Part shown: positions 39,446 to 50,400 of the stretch, in pieces
Layout of the letters: each line of letters opens with the position of its first letter
Numbering within the stretch: position 1 is the first letter of the stretch
Source: Zanthoxylum bungeanum
Taxonomy: Eukaryota > Streptophyta > Magnoliopsida > Sapindales > Rutaceae
Reading direction: 5' to 3'
Assembly: GCA_019454045.1 (NCBI GenBank)
Contig: SKCR01051311.1
Span: 17,450 to 81,449 of the forward strand
DNA length: 64,000 nucleotides
Notes under the pieces: model-generated
Databases searched by the model: none
What the model saw: the letters and a program-made list of their open reading frames with translations, nothing else
What the model was told of the DNA's origin: nothing
Position numbers and translations under genes: made by a program

Positions 39446-41627
39446 ATATCTAAGCATGATTTATTTCTAGGGTTTATATACTTGATTTAGGGATTTTATG
39501 CTTTGAGCTTGCAAATGCCTAAATTGGTTGCTTGGTTATGGTTATATGATGATAACTTGGAGTTATGCATGATTGATTTTGTGAAAAATTGATTAGATTA
39601 ATTTTCCATAAAATTCCCACCTTGGCCGAATACTAGCCCTAGAATGCTCATGGTGATTTTTTGAAAATAAGACAATTGGATGTGTTGTTGGCATCAAATG
39701 TATGTTATATGTTGATTTAATTGGATTGAAATCAAGTTGCATGATAATTTCCTTGCCAATGCCGTGAGCTTAAGCATGTTTAGTGGATTGATTTTGCTTC
39801 AATTTGTGTTGGACATGAGTTGGATAATTATAGCATGATTAATTAGTTTAATTGATGTTTTGCAAATATTAGTTTAATTAATTAATTATGGCAATTACAC
39901 TTTAATTAAAATTAATATGATATTTCGAATATTATGTTAATAAATATTATTCTTTAAATTGGATTGAGCTAAATTTGTTGTAATTGGGCTTAATGGGCTT
40001 GGTTGGGCCAAACATGGTTTTGGACAATTGGATTGGATCTAAATTGGGCCTAAAACCATTTCCATAAAGTCCAAATATAACTTTTGGGCCTTTAATAATT
40101 TAATTGGGCCTAGTAGGCCTAAATTGATTTTTGGCAAAATGGTGATTCCTTATTGGGCCTTGGCATCTTGGATTGGATCCATATTGGCCAAATCCCATCC
40201 ATTAAGAATTAATTGAAAGCCCATTGGAGTTTAATTAAAATAGTATTGGATACTAATTGGGCCTTTGAGACCCATTTGGATTAGATTTAGAATTTAAGTC
40301 TAAAATGCACTAAAATAACTGTAATTATTTAATTTGGAATTAAATACGAATTAGTTTTGAATACAAATTAAATTGGATTTAAAATTGTAGTTCGATATAA
40401 CTCAAGAATATGTACTTTGAGTATTTATCCTTAAACGAGTTGGACTCGCGCAAATCAAATCGTTGTTTGAACATTGGATGGTCCTTAATTCAAAGATTAA
40501 TTAATTGTATTAGATTGATTGAATAACATACTTTGTGTGAATACTTGGATGTATTTGTATGAATAATGTATATCAGATGGATATTAGAAGGGTGAGGGCA
40601 ATTTTGGAAATTGTTGTAATAAATTTAGAATTTATTAAATTGGACCTGTGTATATAAGGATTCTTTAATGTATTATGGAATTGAGTAAAAGTAAGAATAG
40701 TGCTAGCGGGAGAGAAGATATAGAGATTTGTTCTAGGAACAATTTGTTATATATCCATCCGCATATCGCTATTAATTTATTCGTGCCTTATTATGCTTTT
40801 AGAATGCAAGATTAAGGGTGTATGATGAGACCTATTCAAAGATAATAAATTGGTTGCCAATTTACGCGGAAAACCCTCACTTTAATATTAAGCGTTTTCC
40901 CTTCCATTGAGTGGTTCTCTCTCAAGATCCAAGATTGGCTTTGATTTGTTGGCCAAAGTTAAGATCATTGTCCATCGCGGATGTGTTTGAACCACGAAGG
41001 CTTTGTTATATATCGCATGTCTTGGGTAGTTGTGACTTGTTGCCCAAAGTCAAGGTCACTTCTGTACATCGACGTGGATTACGAAGATTTCCTACTGTCA
41101 ATGGGTCGCGCTTAACTGGAATCATTAAGCTTGTTGAGCCAAAGCCAAGGCTTAGTTGATTCAGAGGAAAATGTTATGATATATATATTGGATATATATT
41201 TGGACTTGGAGGTCCACCTACCGGATCTAGGAATTGTATGAGATCCAATTTATCTCAGAGACTATCTAGTTAAGTTTCATACAGCTTGTTGGCCAAAGCC
41301 AAGGTTGTGTGTTATTTAATGGGATCCTAGCCCACTAGGAAACTGGGTTTCCCGAGTACTCAACAGAGGGTTAGAGGCTCGCCGAAAAATAGTGGGAGGC
41401 CAGTATTAAATTTGTAATTTCGTTTAATACTTGCCAAATACGCGCTTTTAAATTATTTTCGTCGTTATATATTTATATTAGTTGGACTAATATTTTATTA
41501 TTTTCTTTGAACAGTTGGACTGTACCATAACTTCATTTGTAGTTGATTATATAGTTGGACTATAGTAATCATTACATTTGACTATACCCGATATCGTTGA
41601 TTGAATAGTTAGACTATTGCAATCAAG
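39446..41627 (+). other. E3 5' leader (copy 1)
   Basis: A 2.2 kb non-coding leader parallel to that of E0: AT-rich, with a GGGCCTAATT-like block (about 39985-40280), the four-fold leader motif (40946-41306), and repeats of AGTTGGACTATAGTAATCA just before gag. The longest plus frame here (40911-41159) spans the leader motifs and has no domain. Confidence 0.6.
40946..41306 (+). repeat. Four-copy leader motif TTGTTGGCCAAAG (E3, copy 1)
   Basis: TTGTTGGCCAAAGTTAAG (40946), CTTGTTGCCCAAAGTCAAGG (41035), CTTGTTGAGCCAAAGCCAAG (41130) and CTTGTTGGCCAAAGCCAAGG (41285). The same motif occurs four times in the leader of E0. Confidence 0.75.
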
Positions 41628-42436
41628 ATGACTGGAAAGATTAGCGTCAGAGACATCGTCATGGGCGATAATGTCTTTAACGGCTCTAATTTTCCAGATT
41701 GGGAGATGAATCTCAGGATTGTCCTGGGAACCGAGAAGTTGCTCTATGTCATAGACAGACCTCTCGGGCCTGAGCCTGGACAGGAGTGGGTTGTTGATCA
41801 TTAGCTTTGGAAGACTCACAATGATGACAACTCAACTGCTCAATCCTTCATGCTTGCCGCAATGACCCCTCAATTTCATTGTCAAAATAAGGGATTGGAT
41901 CCCTACACATGATGTTGAAATTGAAGGACCTTCATAGATCTAACCTTAGATCTCAGAAGTATGAATTGCAGAAGAAGCTCTTTCGCTCTCGCATGTTAGA
42001 GGGTACAGCTATCGAGCACTATGTGTCGTAGATGATTGCTGACATTGAACAGCTAAGTCAGCTGGGCATAACCTTTGAGGATGAGACTTCCATATATTTG
42101 ATCTTACAGTCTCTGCTTGACTGCTGGGGCGGGTTCAGCATGAGCTACAATATGATGAACCAAGAGAAGACTCTTGGAGAGTTGATGGCGATGTTGAAAG
42201 AGGCAGAGCCAGAGATTCTGAAGGGGAAGAAGTGCGAGGCGCACTTCACTTCGACATCTCAGAAAGCCAAGGCTTGGCAGAAGGCTTTTGGAGGTGTGAA
42301 GAAGATGAAGAAAAGAAAAGGCAAGGCCAAATCATCAAAGTCTTATGGGAAGGAAAATGACAAATCCCAAGATGTCTGCCTATAGTGTGGAAAACGGGGT
42401 CACTGGAAGCGTGACTGGCGTGAGTACAAGGCGCAC
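41628..42436 (+). pseudogene. gag: E3 gag, interrupted (copy 1)
   Basis: ATG at 41628 gives M-T-G-K-I-S-V-R-D-I-V-M-G, then F-N-G-S-N-F-P-D-W-E-M-N, the usual copia gag opening. A TAG follows V-V-D-H near 41802, copy 1 lacks one A at about 41908 that copy 2 has, and a further TAG lies at 42028. The remaining frame (42032-42385) carries the rest of the capsid and a basic tail. The zinc knuckle is damaged: a stop follows C-L, and the last Cys is Trp (H-W-K-R-D-W). Confidence 0.85.
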
Positions 42437-44663
42437 ATGAAGGATGTGAAGGTGGGCAAGGCTCCGACTTCAGGTATGTTTGTTATTGAAATAAACATAT
42501 CTACTTGTAGTTTTAAGAATTGGATTTTTGATTCTGGATATGGAACTCATATATGTACTGATGTGCATGATCTGTGGATTAGCAGGAGACTGGCCTCAGG
42601 CGAGATTGACCTACGAGTTGGAAACGGGACTAGAGTCGCTGTTTTAGCTGTAGGGACCTATATTTTGGAACTGCCCTCGGGGCATGTACTTACTTTATCA
42701 GACTGTTATTATGTACCTAGTTTGACTAGAAACATTATCTCTCTATCTTGTTTGACCCAAATCGGGTATACTTTTGTATTTCGAAACACTGGGTGTTTTG
42801 TTTATAAAGATGATTTTGAGATATGTACTGCTAATGCCAATAATGGTCTTTATATTTTGAATATAAATAAATCTCAAACATATAATATGACAAACAAAAG
42901 GCTCAAAATGAGTAAAAAAAATGAAACTTATCTGTGGCATTGTCGTCTATGACACATTAACAATACTCGCATATCCACGCTTTCGAAGAGTGGATACTTG
43001 GATGGATTTGATCCTAATTCATATGATGCCTACGAATCTTGTTTATTAGGTAAAATACCTAAAACGCCTTTTAACGGTAAAGGTGTGCGTGCCACCGAAC
43101 TGTTAGCCCTCGATCATAGTGACATATGTGGGCCCATGTCTAGCAAGGCTAGAGGTGGATATGAATACTTCGTAACCTTTACGGATGATGCATCGCGTTA
43201 TGGTTATGTGTATCTTATGAGATACAAGTCAGAAACTTTGGAGAAATTCAAAGAGTTTCGACACGAAGTAGAAAAACAGACCGGCAAAAGTATTAAAACA
43301 TTACTGTCGGACCATGGTGGAGAATACTTGAGCAATGAGTTTCTCGATTACTTGGAAGAGTATTATATTCTTTCACAGAGGACTCCTCCCGGAACACCTC
43401 AATTGGACGGTTTGTCCGAACGGAGAAACCGAACTTTGTCGGACATGGTAAGGTCTATGATGAGTCACACTGAGCTACCAATTTCCTTATGGGGATATGC
43501 ATTAAACAGTGCAATACTTATTTTGAATAAGGTTCCGTCAAAGTCTGTTGGACAGACTCCATATGAAATATGGACAGGAAAGAAATCGAGTTTCTCATTC
43601 CTGAAGATTTGAGGATGCTTGGCATACGTTAAATGTTTGGATGGTACCAAACTAGAACCCAAATCGGATAAGTGCCTATTTATAGGTCATCATAGGGAAA
43701 CCAAAGGATATTACTTCTACAACCCACAAGAGAACAAGGTATTTGTTGTTTTCCATGTGGTTTTCCTCGAAAAGGAATTCCTAAATGCAGTGGTAAGTGG
43801 GAGGAAAGTAGAACTCGATGAAAATCATAGTTATACTGTTCCTGGCACAGACTCCCTCACGGAACACGAACAGTTCATCAGGGATGAGACTGTACCAAAA
43901 TCTTATAATACACAAGAATGGCGTAGGTCGGAGAGATTCGGAAAACAACCTGAGAGGTATGGGTTTCTGATCTCACCTCATGTAGATATTAATCTTATTG
44001 GGGATAATGAGCCGGCTACGTATGAGGAAGCGATACAAGGTATCAACTCCGCTTTATGTCAAAAGGCCATGAAATCTGAAATGGATTCCATGTATACCAA
44101 CCATGTTTGGGCACTGGTTGATGCACCAGAAGGAGTTAAGCCGATTAGTTATAAATGGGTCTTCAAGAAGAAGACGGACATGGATGGAAACATACAAACG
44201 TACAAATCTAGGCTTGTAGCGAAAGGATATCATTAACGACATGGTGTCGATTACGATGAAAATTTTTCACCTTTTGCCATGATTAAATCCATTTGGATAA
44301 TGCTTGCTATTGTTGCATATTTTGATTATGAAATATAGTAGAAGGACGTCAAAACCGGTTTCCTTAGCGGAAACCTTTTGAAGGATGTTTATATCCAACA
44401 GGCTGACGGTTTTGTCGTACCAAAACATGGAAACAAGGTTTGCAAGTTAAATCGATCCATTTATGGATTGAAGCAAGCATCGCGTTCTTGGAACCAACAT
44501 TTTGATGAGATCATAAAAGAATATGATTTCATTCAAAACGAAAATGATTCTTGTGTATATAAGAAGGTTAGTGGGAGTGCACTGACATTCATTGTCCTTT
44601 ACGTTGATAATGTATTGCTTATTGGCAATGACATTCCCATGCTACAATCGGTGAAAGCTTGAC
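42437..44663 (+). pseudogene. pol: E3 protease, integrase and RT, few breaks (copy 1)
   Basis: Protease site W-I-F-D-S-G-Y-G-T near 42520-42550 (D-S-G rather than D-T-G). The pre-integrase finger has a stop in place of the Gly of L-G-H. The integrase (42998-43612) keeps all three catalytic positions: H-S-D-I-C-G, S-D-H-G-G-E-Y and E-R-R-N-R-T. The region between integrase and RT continues to 44236, then RT with G-L-K-Q-A-S-R-S-W-N near 44470. The catalytic motif reads Y-V-D-N (44600-44611), losing the second Asp. Stops lie near 42950, 43610, 44235 and 44338. The frame ends at the duplication junction; RNase H is absent from this copy. Confidence 0.88.
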
Positions 44664-44673
44664 TTTCATGAAA
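44664..44673 (+). other. Tandem duplication breakpoint
   Basis: E3 RT sequence (..GTGAAAGCTTGAC) changes to E0 leader sequence at TTTCATGAAATTGATC, which is the sequence at 24902. The E0 pol relative continues as TTTCATGAAAATTC at this place (minus strand, near 19955). The shared TTTCATGAAA, a perfect 10-bp palindrome, is therefore a likely microhomology at the join. Confidence 0.8.
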
Positions 44674-44792
44674 TTGATCATATACAACTTCAATACATCA
44701 TCATTCAAGCATACTCAATCAATCAATTTTATCAAATCATGCTCAAATTAATTTTGCCCAAATTTTACCCTAATTCATTTCATGCTCAACCT

Positions 44793-44805
44793 GGCTCTGA
44801 TACCA
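44793..44805 (-). other. E0-type primer binding site (copy 2)
   Basis: Minus-strand TGGTATCAGAGCC, a perfect match to the common copia initiator tRNA-Met site, one base from the LTR. Confidence 0.85.
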
Positions 44806-44806
44806 T

Positions 44807-46812
44807 TGTTGGGTTTCTAGTTAGTCCCATGATCTATTTCAAGAAAGAAACATGTGCGAATACAACAATGAAGAATGGCGGAATCATACTTACATTGATC
44901 GGATTTGGCGATGCGTTGAACACAAAAATCTTCAAGCTTTCCTCCAAGGTGGCTCACGGCATTTGCTCCATTTTGTGCTCTAAAAATTCGGCCATGGTAG
45001 ATCACCAAGCTCCAAGCTTTGTGTTGTGATTCCATGCCCACGGGTGGGTTTCCCTATCACCTTCGCAAGACTCCTAAAGTGTGCTAGCACCTCAGAAAAA
45101 TTTACCGCAAATCTTTCCCATTGCTTCCCCTTTGTTCTCGGCATTTGCAGATTTTTAGGGGAAAAATGGCCCAAGGTCGAGAGATGCAAAGAGATAAGAA
45201 GAAGATAGAATGAGTTAAGTGTTGGTAGTTGGAGATTTGTGTATCTAATACACTTTTGACTTTCCAAAAGTACAAGGCATTTAAGCCTACAACCACTACC
45301 ATCAATCACTCACAAATGACTAGTTGTCACATCACCCAAAGTGACTAGACATCACATCAATCAAAGTGACTAATGATTTGACGCTTGATGTGACTTATGG
45401 GCCGCACTTGAATTCAAAATGTGAGTGCGTCCGCAAACACTTCCGGGCTCGGGTTCGCTAATTCTGAATTAACGAATTTTCCGTTGCGACGTAATTAAAT
45501 TAAATTTAATTAAATAATAATGCCTAGTAAAATTACTATTCACGTCGCTAACGAATTAATTCAAAATTAACTCGTTCGCCCGAATTAAAATCTAATTTTA
45601 ATTCCGCGTCGAAATCCAATTTCGTTTAATATATCAAATATATTAATTTATCGATTAATTCCAAATTAATCGTTCTCTCTCTTTAAATAATATTTTATCC
45701 CAGATAAAATATCTCTGTAATTAATCCCAGATTAATTTTCTCTCTCTTTAATTAATCCCAGATTAATAAAGTGCGAGTCATACGTCATCGGTGAATCTTT
45801 GGGAAACGACCCATGAGATCCCCGGATATGTTGGCAGTAAATCCAGTCGTCGGACTATCCGAACACATACGTACCTATTACTACGTTTTTACCGATTTAC
45901 CAGACATGGTTGGCTTCTAGCAAAGCACCGTGCCTACCCAATTCTCCAGAAATATCCTTATAGGAATATGTGATCTATATCAGGCGTAGTATACGTAGTA
46001 TTGCGTATTACTATCCAGCATCGGATGTCACGTGCAAGGCCTGGGGCTGGAATCGTTTCTGCCCCGTACGAAGCACATATCGGATCTCTGGTAACTAGTC
46101 TTTATAATCGGATAAACATGACCTAGTCATTTTATCCCGATGACTGCAGTACATAAGAGAACCAGTCCCGTATCCTGCGTGATCATCATCTCCACTATGA
46201 CTGGAGTGATACTTCCATCTCGACATCACACCCAATACACTACGATTCTCAATATACCCAGACGAGGCGTACACAGAACCTGTTAAAGCCCTGTACGACC
46301 AAAACCAAAGTATATTGATTGTCGCAAGTATTAGCAGTGCAAGTCTCAGGTTAAGACCAAATACACCTACCCTGATTCGAACTTCCATAGACACATAGTC
46401 ATACTACCAATGGAATTCCGAGGGGTCTATCCAGAGTGAAGCTATTCCGTACCATCGGTAAACACAACATCCTATTACACTTGCATGAGTATCCAATACC
46501 CAAAAATATGAGAACTATGCCGATATGCTCCCACAACGCGCAGAAGTATAATACTAGTCTTTTACGCATTATCGATGTCCAATCTCGATAATACTCTGAC
46601 TAGGGATATTTAAATGATTAAAACTTTATGGATTGATACTGTCTCATATCATCTCAATCCGGAACTAATCATATGGACCTTCTATCATTTATACATCTTG
46701 GTAATCTAATTACAAATGATAAAAGAGCAATTTCCTTTGTCACATAGTTAATTTGTACAATAACACCTTGATCTGTACAAATAGTGATGCTATGGGTCAT
46801 AATTGTCCAACA
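44807..46812 (-). mobile_element. E0 5' LTR, uninterrupted (copy 2)
   Basis: It is 2006 bp, with plus-strand ends TGTTGGGTTTCTAG and ATTGTCCAACA. It is the intact counterpart of 25045-29125 and shows the empty site of S1 (CTATCCGAACACATACG near 45860). It has PBS and leader on its left, but the rest of E0 is absent because of the duplication join. Confidence 0.9.
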
Positions 46813-46960
46813 GTTATTTGCTTAAAATTTTAAAACAATTGAGTAAGAGCAACTTCATAATATTAAAATCCCATGTTATTATGAAACATTAATGAAAACA
46901 TATTCCTAATTTTAAATTTTCTCTTAATAGGTGGGTTAAAATATTTCACAAAACATTCAA

Positions 46961-47901
46961 ATGGCAAACATAGTATTTCTTCATTCCATCCTTGATGAGC
47001 ATAAGCTCAAAGGGGACAACTACAGTGACTTGTTTAGAAACCTTAAAATTTTCTTACGACAAGAAAATATTTTCTATATTCTTGAAAGACCATTTCCCCC
47101 TGAACCCGCAGAAGATACTGATCAAGATTCATTTGATGCTTGGAAGAAACACGTCGATGATGATGAGGAAGCATTTTGCATAATGCTTGGCTCTATGTCA
47201 GGCGAACTTCAGAAAGCTCATGAAGATATGGATGGTCAAACCATCATCTTTCACTTGAAGGAGTTGTATGCAACTTCCGTTCATACCGTGAGATTCCAAG
47301 TGTTATGTGCCTTATTCCAAACAAGGTATAAGGAAGGATCTGTTAGTGGACATGTGCTTAAGATGATTGGCCATATTGAAAAATTGGCCAACCTTGGGTT
47401 CATCATGGATCATGAGATAGGTCATGATCTAATTCTTCAGTTCTTACCAAAAGAATTCTCTAACTTTATTTTTCAGTTTCATCTGTCTGATAAAGAAGCT
47501 GCTTTAGAAGAATTGCACAGTCTGATAAAGCAAGCAGAAAAGGACTTAAAATCGGAGCTTAAAACCTCCGTCATGTTTATGGGTACGGACCTGAAGCCAC
47601 GAGGCCCAAAGAAAAATAAGGGCAAGGCCAAGGCTCCAGATCACCTAAAGCCCAATTGTAAGGTGGAGAAGAAAAAAGGAAAGGGAAATGTTTCTTTTGT
47701 GGAAAGAAGGGTCATTGGAAGAAAGACTGCAGATCCTTGAAGGCCAAGGAAGCTAGGGAAGCCCAAGAGGCCAAGAATCCCAATGCTTCAGGTATGTTGT
47801 ATATGATTGAACTAAATTCTCAAAACTCTGAACCTTCTACTTGGGTGTTTGACACCGGTTGTGGGACTCACTTGTGTAATAATGTGCAGGGCCTGAGAAA
47901 C
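46961..47901 (+). pseudogene. gag: E1 gag and protease (copy 2), cut by solo LTR S2
   Basis: A 259-codon gag frame starts at ATG 46961, differing from copy 1 at a few residues (for example A-N-I for A-N-R, and K-V-E-K for K-V-D-K). The same frameshift precedes the intact CCHC knuckle, so it predates the duplication. The protease reads V-F-D-T-G-C-G-T. Solo LTR S2 interrupts the frame at 47902 just downstream of the active site. Confidence 0.88.
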
Positions 47902-50035
47902 TGTTGAGTTTCAATCAAGTCCCAAGGATCACAAACATGCATAAAAACGAGTTGAATACACAAAGGAGTAAGGCGGAATACATACTCACATTGATGGGTT
48001 TGATGCTAGGAAGAACAAGTTGCGTTTTTGCCTCCATCCAAGCTCAGTTTTGTGCCTTCTTGAACTGCAGTGGACTGCCGGTGGGGGCTGTTTTGATGCT
48101 CCAAAATCGGCCATGCAAGACTCCATTGAAGCTCCAAGCTTCAAGCTTCAAAATGATTCCAAGCTCACAAATTCGTTTCCCTATCACCTATGTATAACCA
48201 AGGTGTGTGCTAGCACTAAGTCTTCTTCCTTGCTTCCCTTTTATTCGGTCAAAACCAGAAATTTTAGAAGATGAAACGGTTCCAAACCGTGAAGGAGAAG
48301 AAGAAGAAGAAGAAGAGAAGAGGAAAAGTTTTCACAAGAAAAACGTAAAAGAGAGAGAGAGAATGAAAAGTGTAATTAGGTTTATATATATATATATTTT
48401 TTTTTAATTTCCAACATTAATAATAATAACACCTTTTACCACTTTTCAAAATGCAAAAGTTAAAAGTAAAACATCAATCAATGTTTTCACTTTTACCCAT
48501 CACTTTTACCTATCACATCAAGTCACTTTATTAAAGTGACAACATGTCATGTCACATCACTCAAAGTGACAAGTGATTTGACAATTGATGCGACTAGCGA
48601 TTGACGCTTGATGTGACTTGTGTGCCGCACTCGAATTCGAAATACGAATGCGCTCGCAACCACTCTCGGGCTCGGGTTCGCTAATTCCAAATTAACGAAT
48701 TTTCCGTCGCGTCGTAATTAAATGATTACGCCTAGCGAAATCACTATTCACGTCGCTAACGAATAATTCTAAATTAATTCGTTCGCCCGAATTAAAATCC
48801 AATTTTAATTCCGCATCGAAATCCAATTTCTAATAATATATCAAATATATTATTTTATCGATTAATTCCAAATTAATCGTTCTCCCTCTTTAATTAATAT
48901 TTTATCCCAGATAAAATATCTCCGCAATTAATCCCAGCTTAATTTTCTCTCTCTTCTAATTAATCCCAAATTAATTAAAGTGCGAGTTATACATCATCGG
49001 TGAATCTTCAGGAAGCGACCCATGAGATCTCCGGATATGTTGGCAGTAAATATGGTTGTCGGATTATCCGAACACGTAAGCACCTCGTACTACGTTTATA
49101 CCGATTTACAAGACAATGTTGGCTTCTAGCAAAGCGCCATGCCTACCCAATTCTCCAGAAATATTCTTACAGGAATATATAGATCTGTATCAAGCGTAGT
49201 ATACCGTAGTATTGTGTATATCGGCCCAGTATCGGATAGTCACGTGCTAGGCCTGGGGCTGGATTTGTGTCTGCCCTGTACGAAGCACATGTCGGATGTC
49301 TGGTAACTAGTCTCTATAATCGGATATATATGACCTTGTCATAATATCCCGATGGCCGCGCAGCACTTAAGAGCACTAATACTGTATCCTGCGTGACATC
49401 ATCTCCAATATGACTGAAGTGATACTTCCGTCTTGACATCACATCCAATACACTACGACTCTGTGATAAACCCGGAAGCGGTGTACGCAGAACCGGTTAA
49501 AGCCCTGTACCACCAAGACCAAAGTCTATCGATTATCGTAAGTATTAGCGATGTAAGTCTCAGGTTAAGACCATACACACCTACCTTGATTTTCGGCCTC
49601 CCATAGACACATAGTCATAATACCAATGCGATTCCGAGGGGTCTATCCAGAGCGAAGCTGTTTCCCGTACCATCGGTGAAACACAACCTCCTATCTCACT
49701 TGCATAAGTATCCAATACTTAAATATATGAGAACTATGCCGTTGTGCCCTCACAACGCGCACAAGTGCAATACTAGCCTATTCCGCATTATCGATGTCCT
49801 GTCTCGATAATACTCCGGCTAGGGATATTTAATGATTAATCCTTTGTGGACTGATACTGTCTCATATCATCTCAATCCAGGAACTAATTATATGGACCTC
49901 TCTTCATTTATACATATATGATGATCTAATCATAAATGATGAGAGTGCAATTTCCTTGTCACATAGTTAATTTGTACAACAACACCGTGATCTGTACAAA
50001 TAGTGACGCTATGGGTCATATTATCCAACAGAAAC
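47897..50035 (-). mobile_element. Solo LTR S2 with GAAAC target-site duplication
   Basis: The LTR is 47902-50030 (2129 bp), plus-strand ends TGTTGAGTTTCAATC and TTATCCAACA. It is flanked by GAAAC on both sides. It lies in the E1 protease region of copy 2 and is absent from copy 1. It includes a (GAA)n microsatellite near 48291-48325 and a short (TA)n run near 48384. Confidence 0.95.
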
Positions 50036-50400
50036 AGTAGGAGTCTCCGTCATGGGAGGTTGACTTACACATGGGTAATGGAGTAAAACTGGCTGCATTG
50101 TGCGTGGGGACTTATTCATTAGTTTTGCCGAATGGTTTAGTTTTAGACTTAGAAGATTGTGTTTATGTACCTTCTCTAGTAAAGAACATCATTTCAATTT
50201 CTTATTTATATAATAAAGGCTTTAATGCCTAATAAGTTGTAATGAATGTTCTATTTATTTTAATGAAATAAAATATGGAGATGGTATTTTGAATAATGGT
50301 ATCTATGTCTTACAAACTAACAAAGAATGTTCAACCTCTAATATATACAACAATAACTCGAATAAGCTCAATGAATCACTTCTATGGCACAGTCGCTTAG
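50031..50400 (+). pseudogene. E1 protease-integrase junction fragment (copy 2)
   Basis: This 370-bp piece of E1 lies between S2 and S3 and corresponds to copy 1 at about 30213-30577. It holds the end of protease and the start of the pre-integrase finger (L-W-H-S-R). It is shifted and stop-containing in both copies. Confidence 0.85.

Larger units (their letters stand above)
39349..41514 (+). promoter_or_regulatory. Putative 5' UTR intron of E3 (copy 1)
   Basis: A donor-like ATT|GTAAGT lies 82 nt before the LTR end. An acceptor with a pyrimidine-rich run (TATTTTCTTTGAACAG) ends at 41514, 113 nt before the gag ATG. Splicing would remove the PBS and most of the leader, including the TTGGCCAA motifs. 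The donor recurs at the same place in the other LTRs of this group. There is no transcript evidence. Confidence 0.4.
24902..44663 (+). repeat. Tandem duplication, copy 1 (about 19.8 kb)
   Basis: This block runs from E0 leader through E0 5' LTR, E1, E2 and E3 to within E3 reverse transcriptase. It is followed directly by a second near-identical copy in the same orientation. The offset is 19762 bp at the start, 17687 after S1 (absent from copy 2), then about 21860 after S2 and S3 (absent from copy 1). Confidence 0.93.
37682..44663 (+). mobile_element. Element E3: Ty1/copia, 3' end cut by the duplication junction (copy 1)
   Basis: Plus-strand order: 5' LTR (37682-39430), PBS, 2.2 kb leader, gag, protease, integrase, RT to the Y-V-D-N motif. 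At 44664 the sequence switches to E0 leader. It belongs to the same family as E0, in the opposite orientation. Confidence 0.88.

Noticed and set aside
40911..41159. 82-codon frame repeated at 62763-63011, possible leader peptide
   Set aside because: Identical in both copies only because of the recent duplication; it spans the leader motifs, starts at a non-ATG codon and has no counterpart frame in E0.
41547..41819. 90-codon minus frame opposite E3 gag, repeated at 63399-63671
   Set aside because: Antisense shadow of gag; no motif of its own.
44664..44806. E0 leader next to E3 RT read as one element with an inverted end
   Set aside because: The sequence is identical to 24902-25044 and continues for 19 kb as a duplicate, so the join is a duplication breakpoint and not an element boundary.
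48291..48400. Glu/Lys-rich frame in the GAA repeat as a coding exon
   Set aside because: It is a microsatellite inside solo LTR S2, with no other coding evidence.
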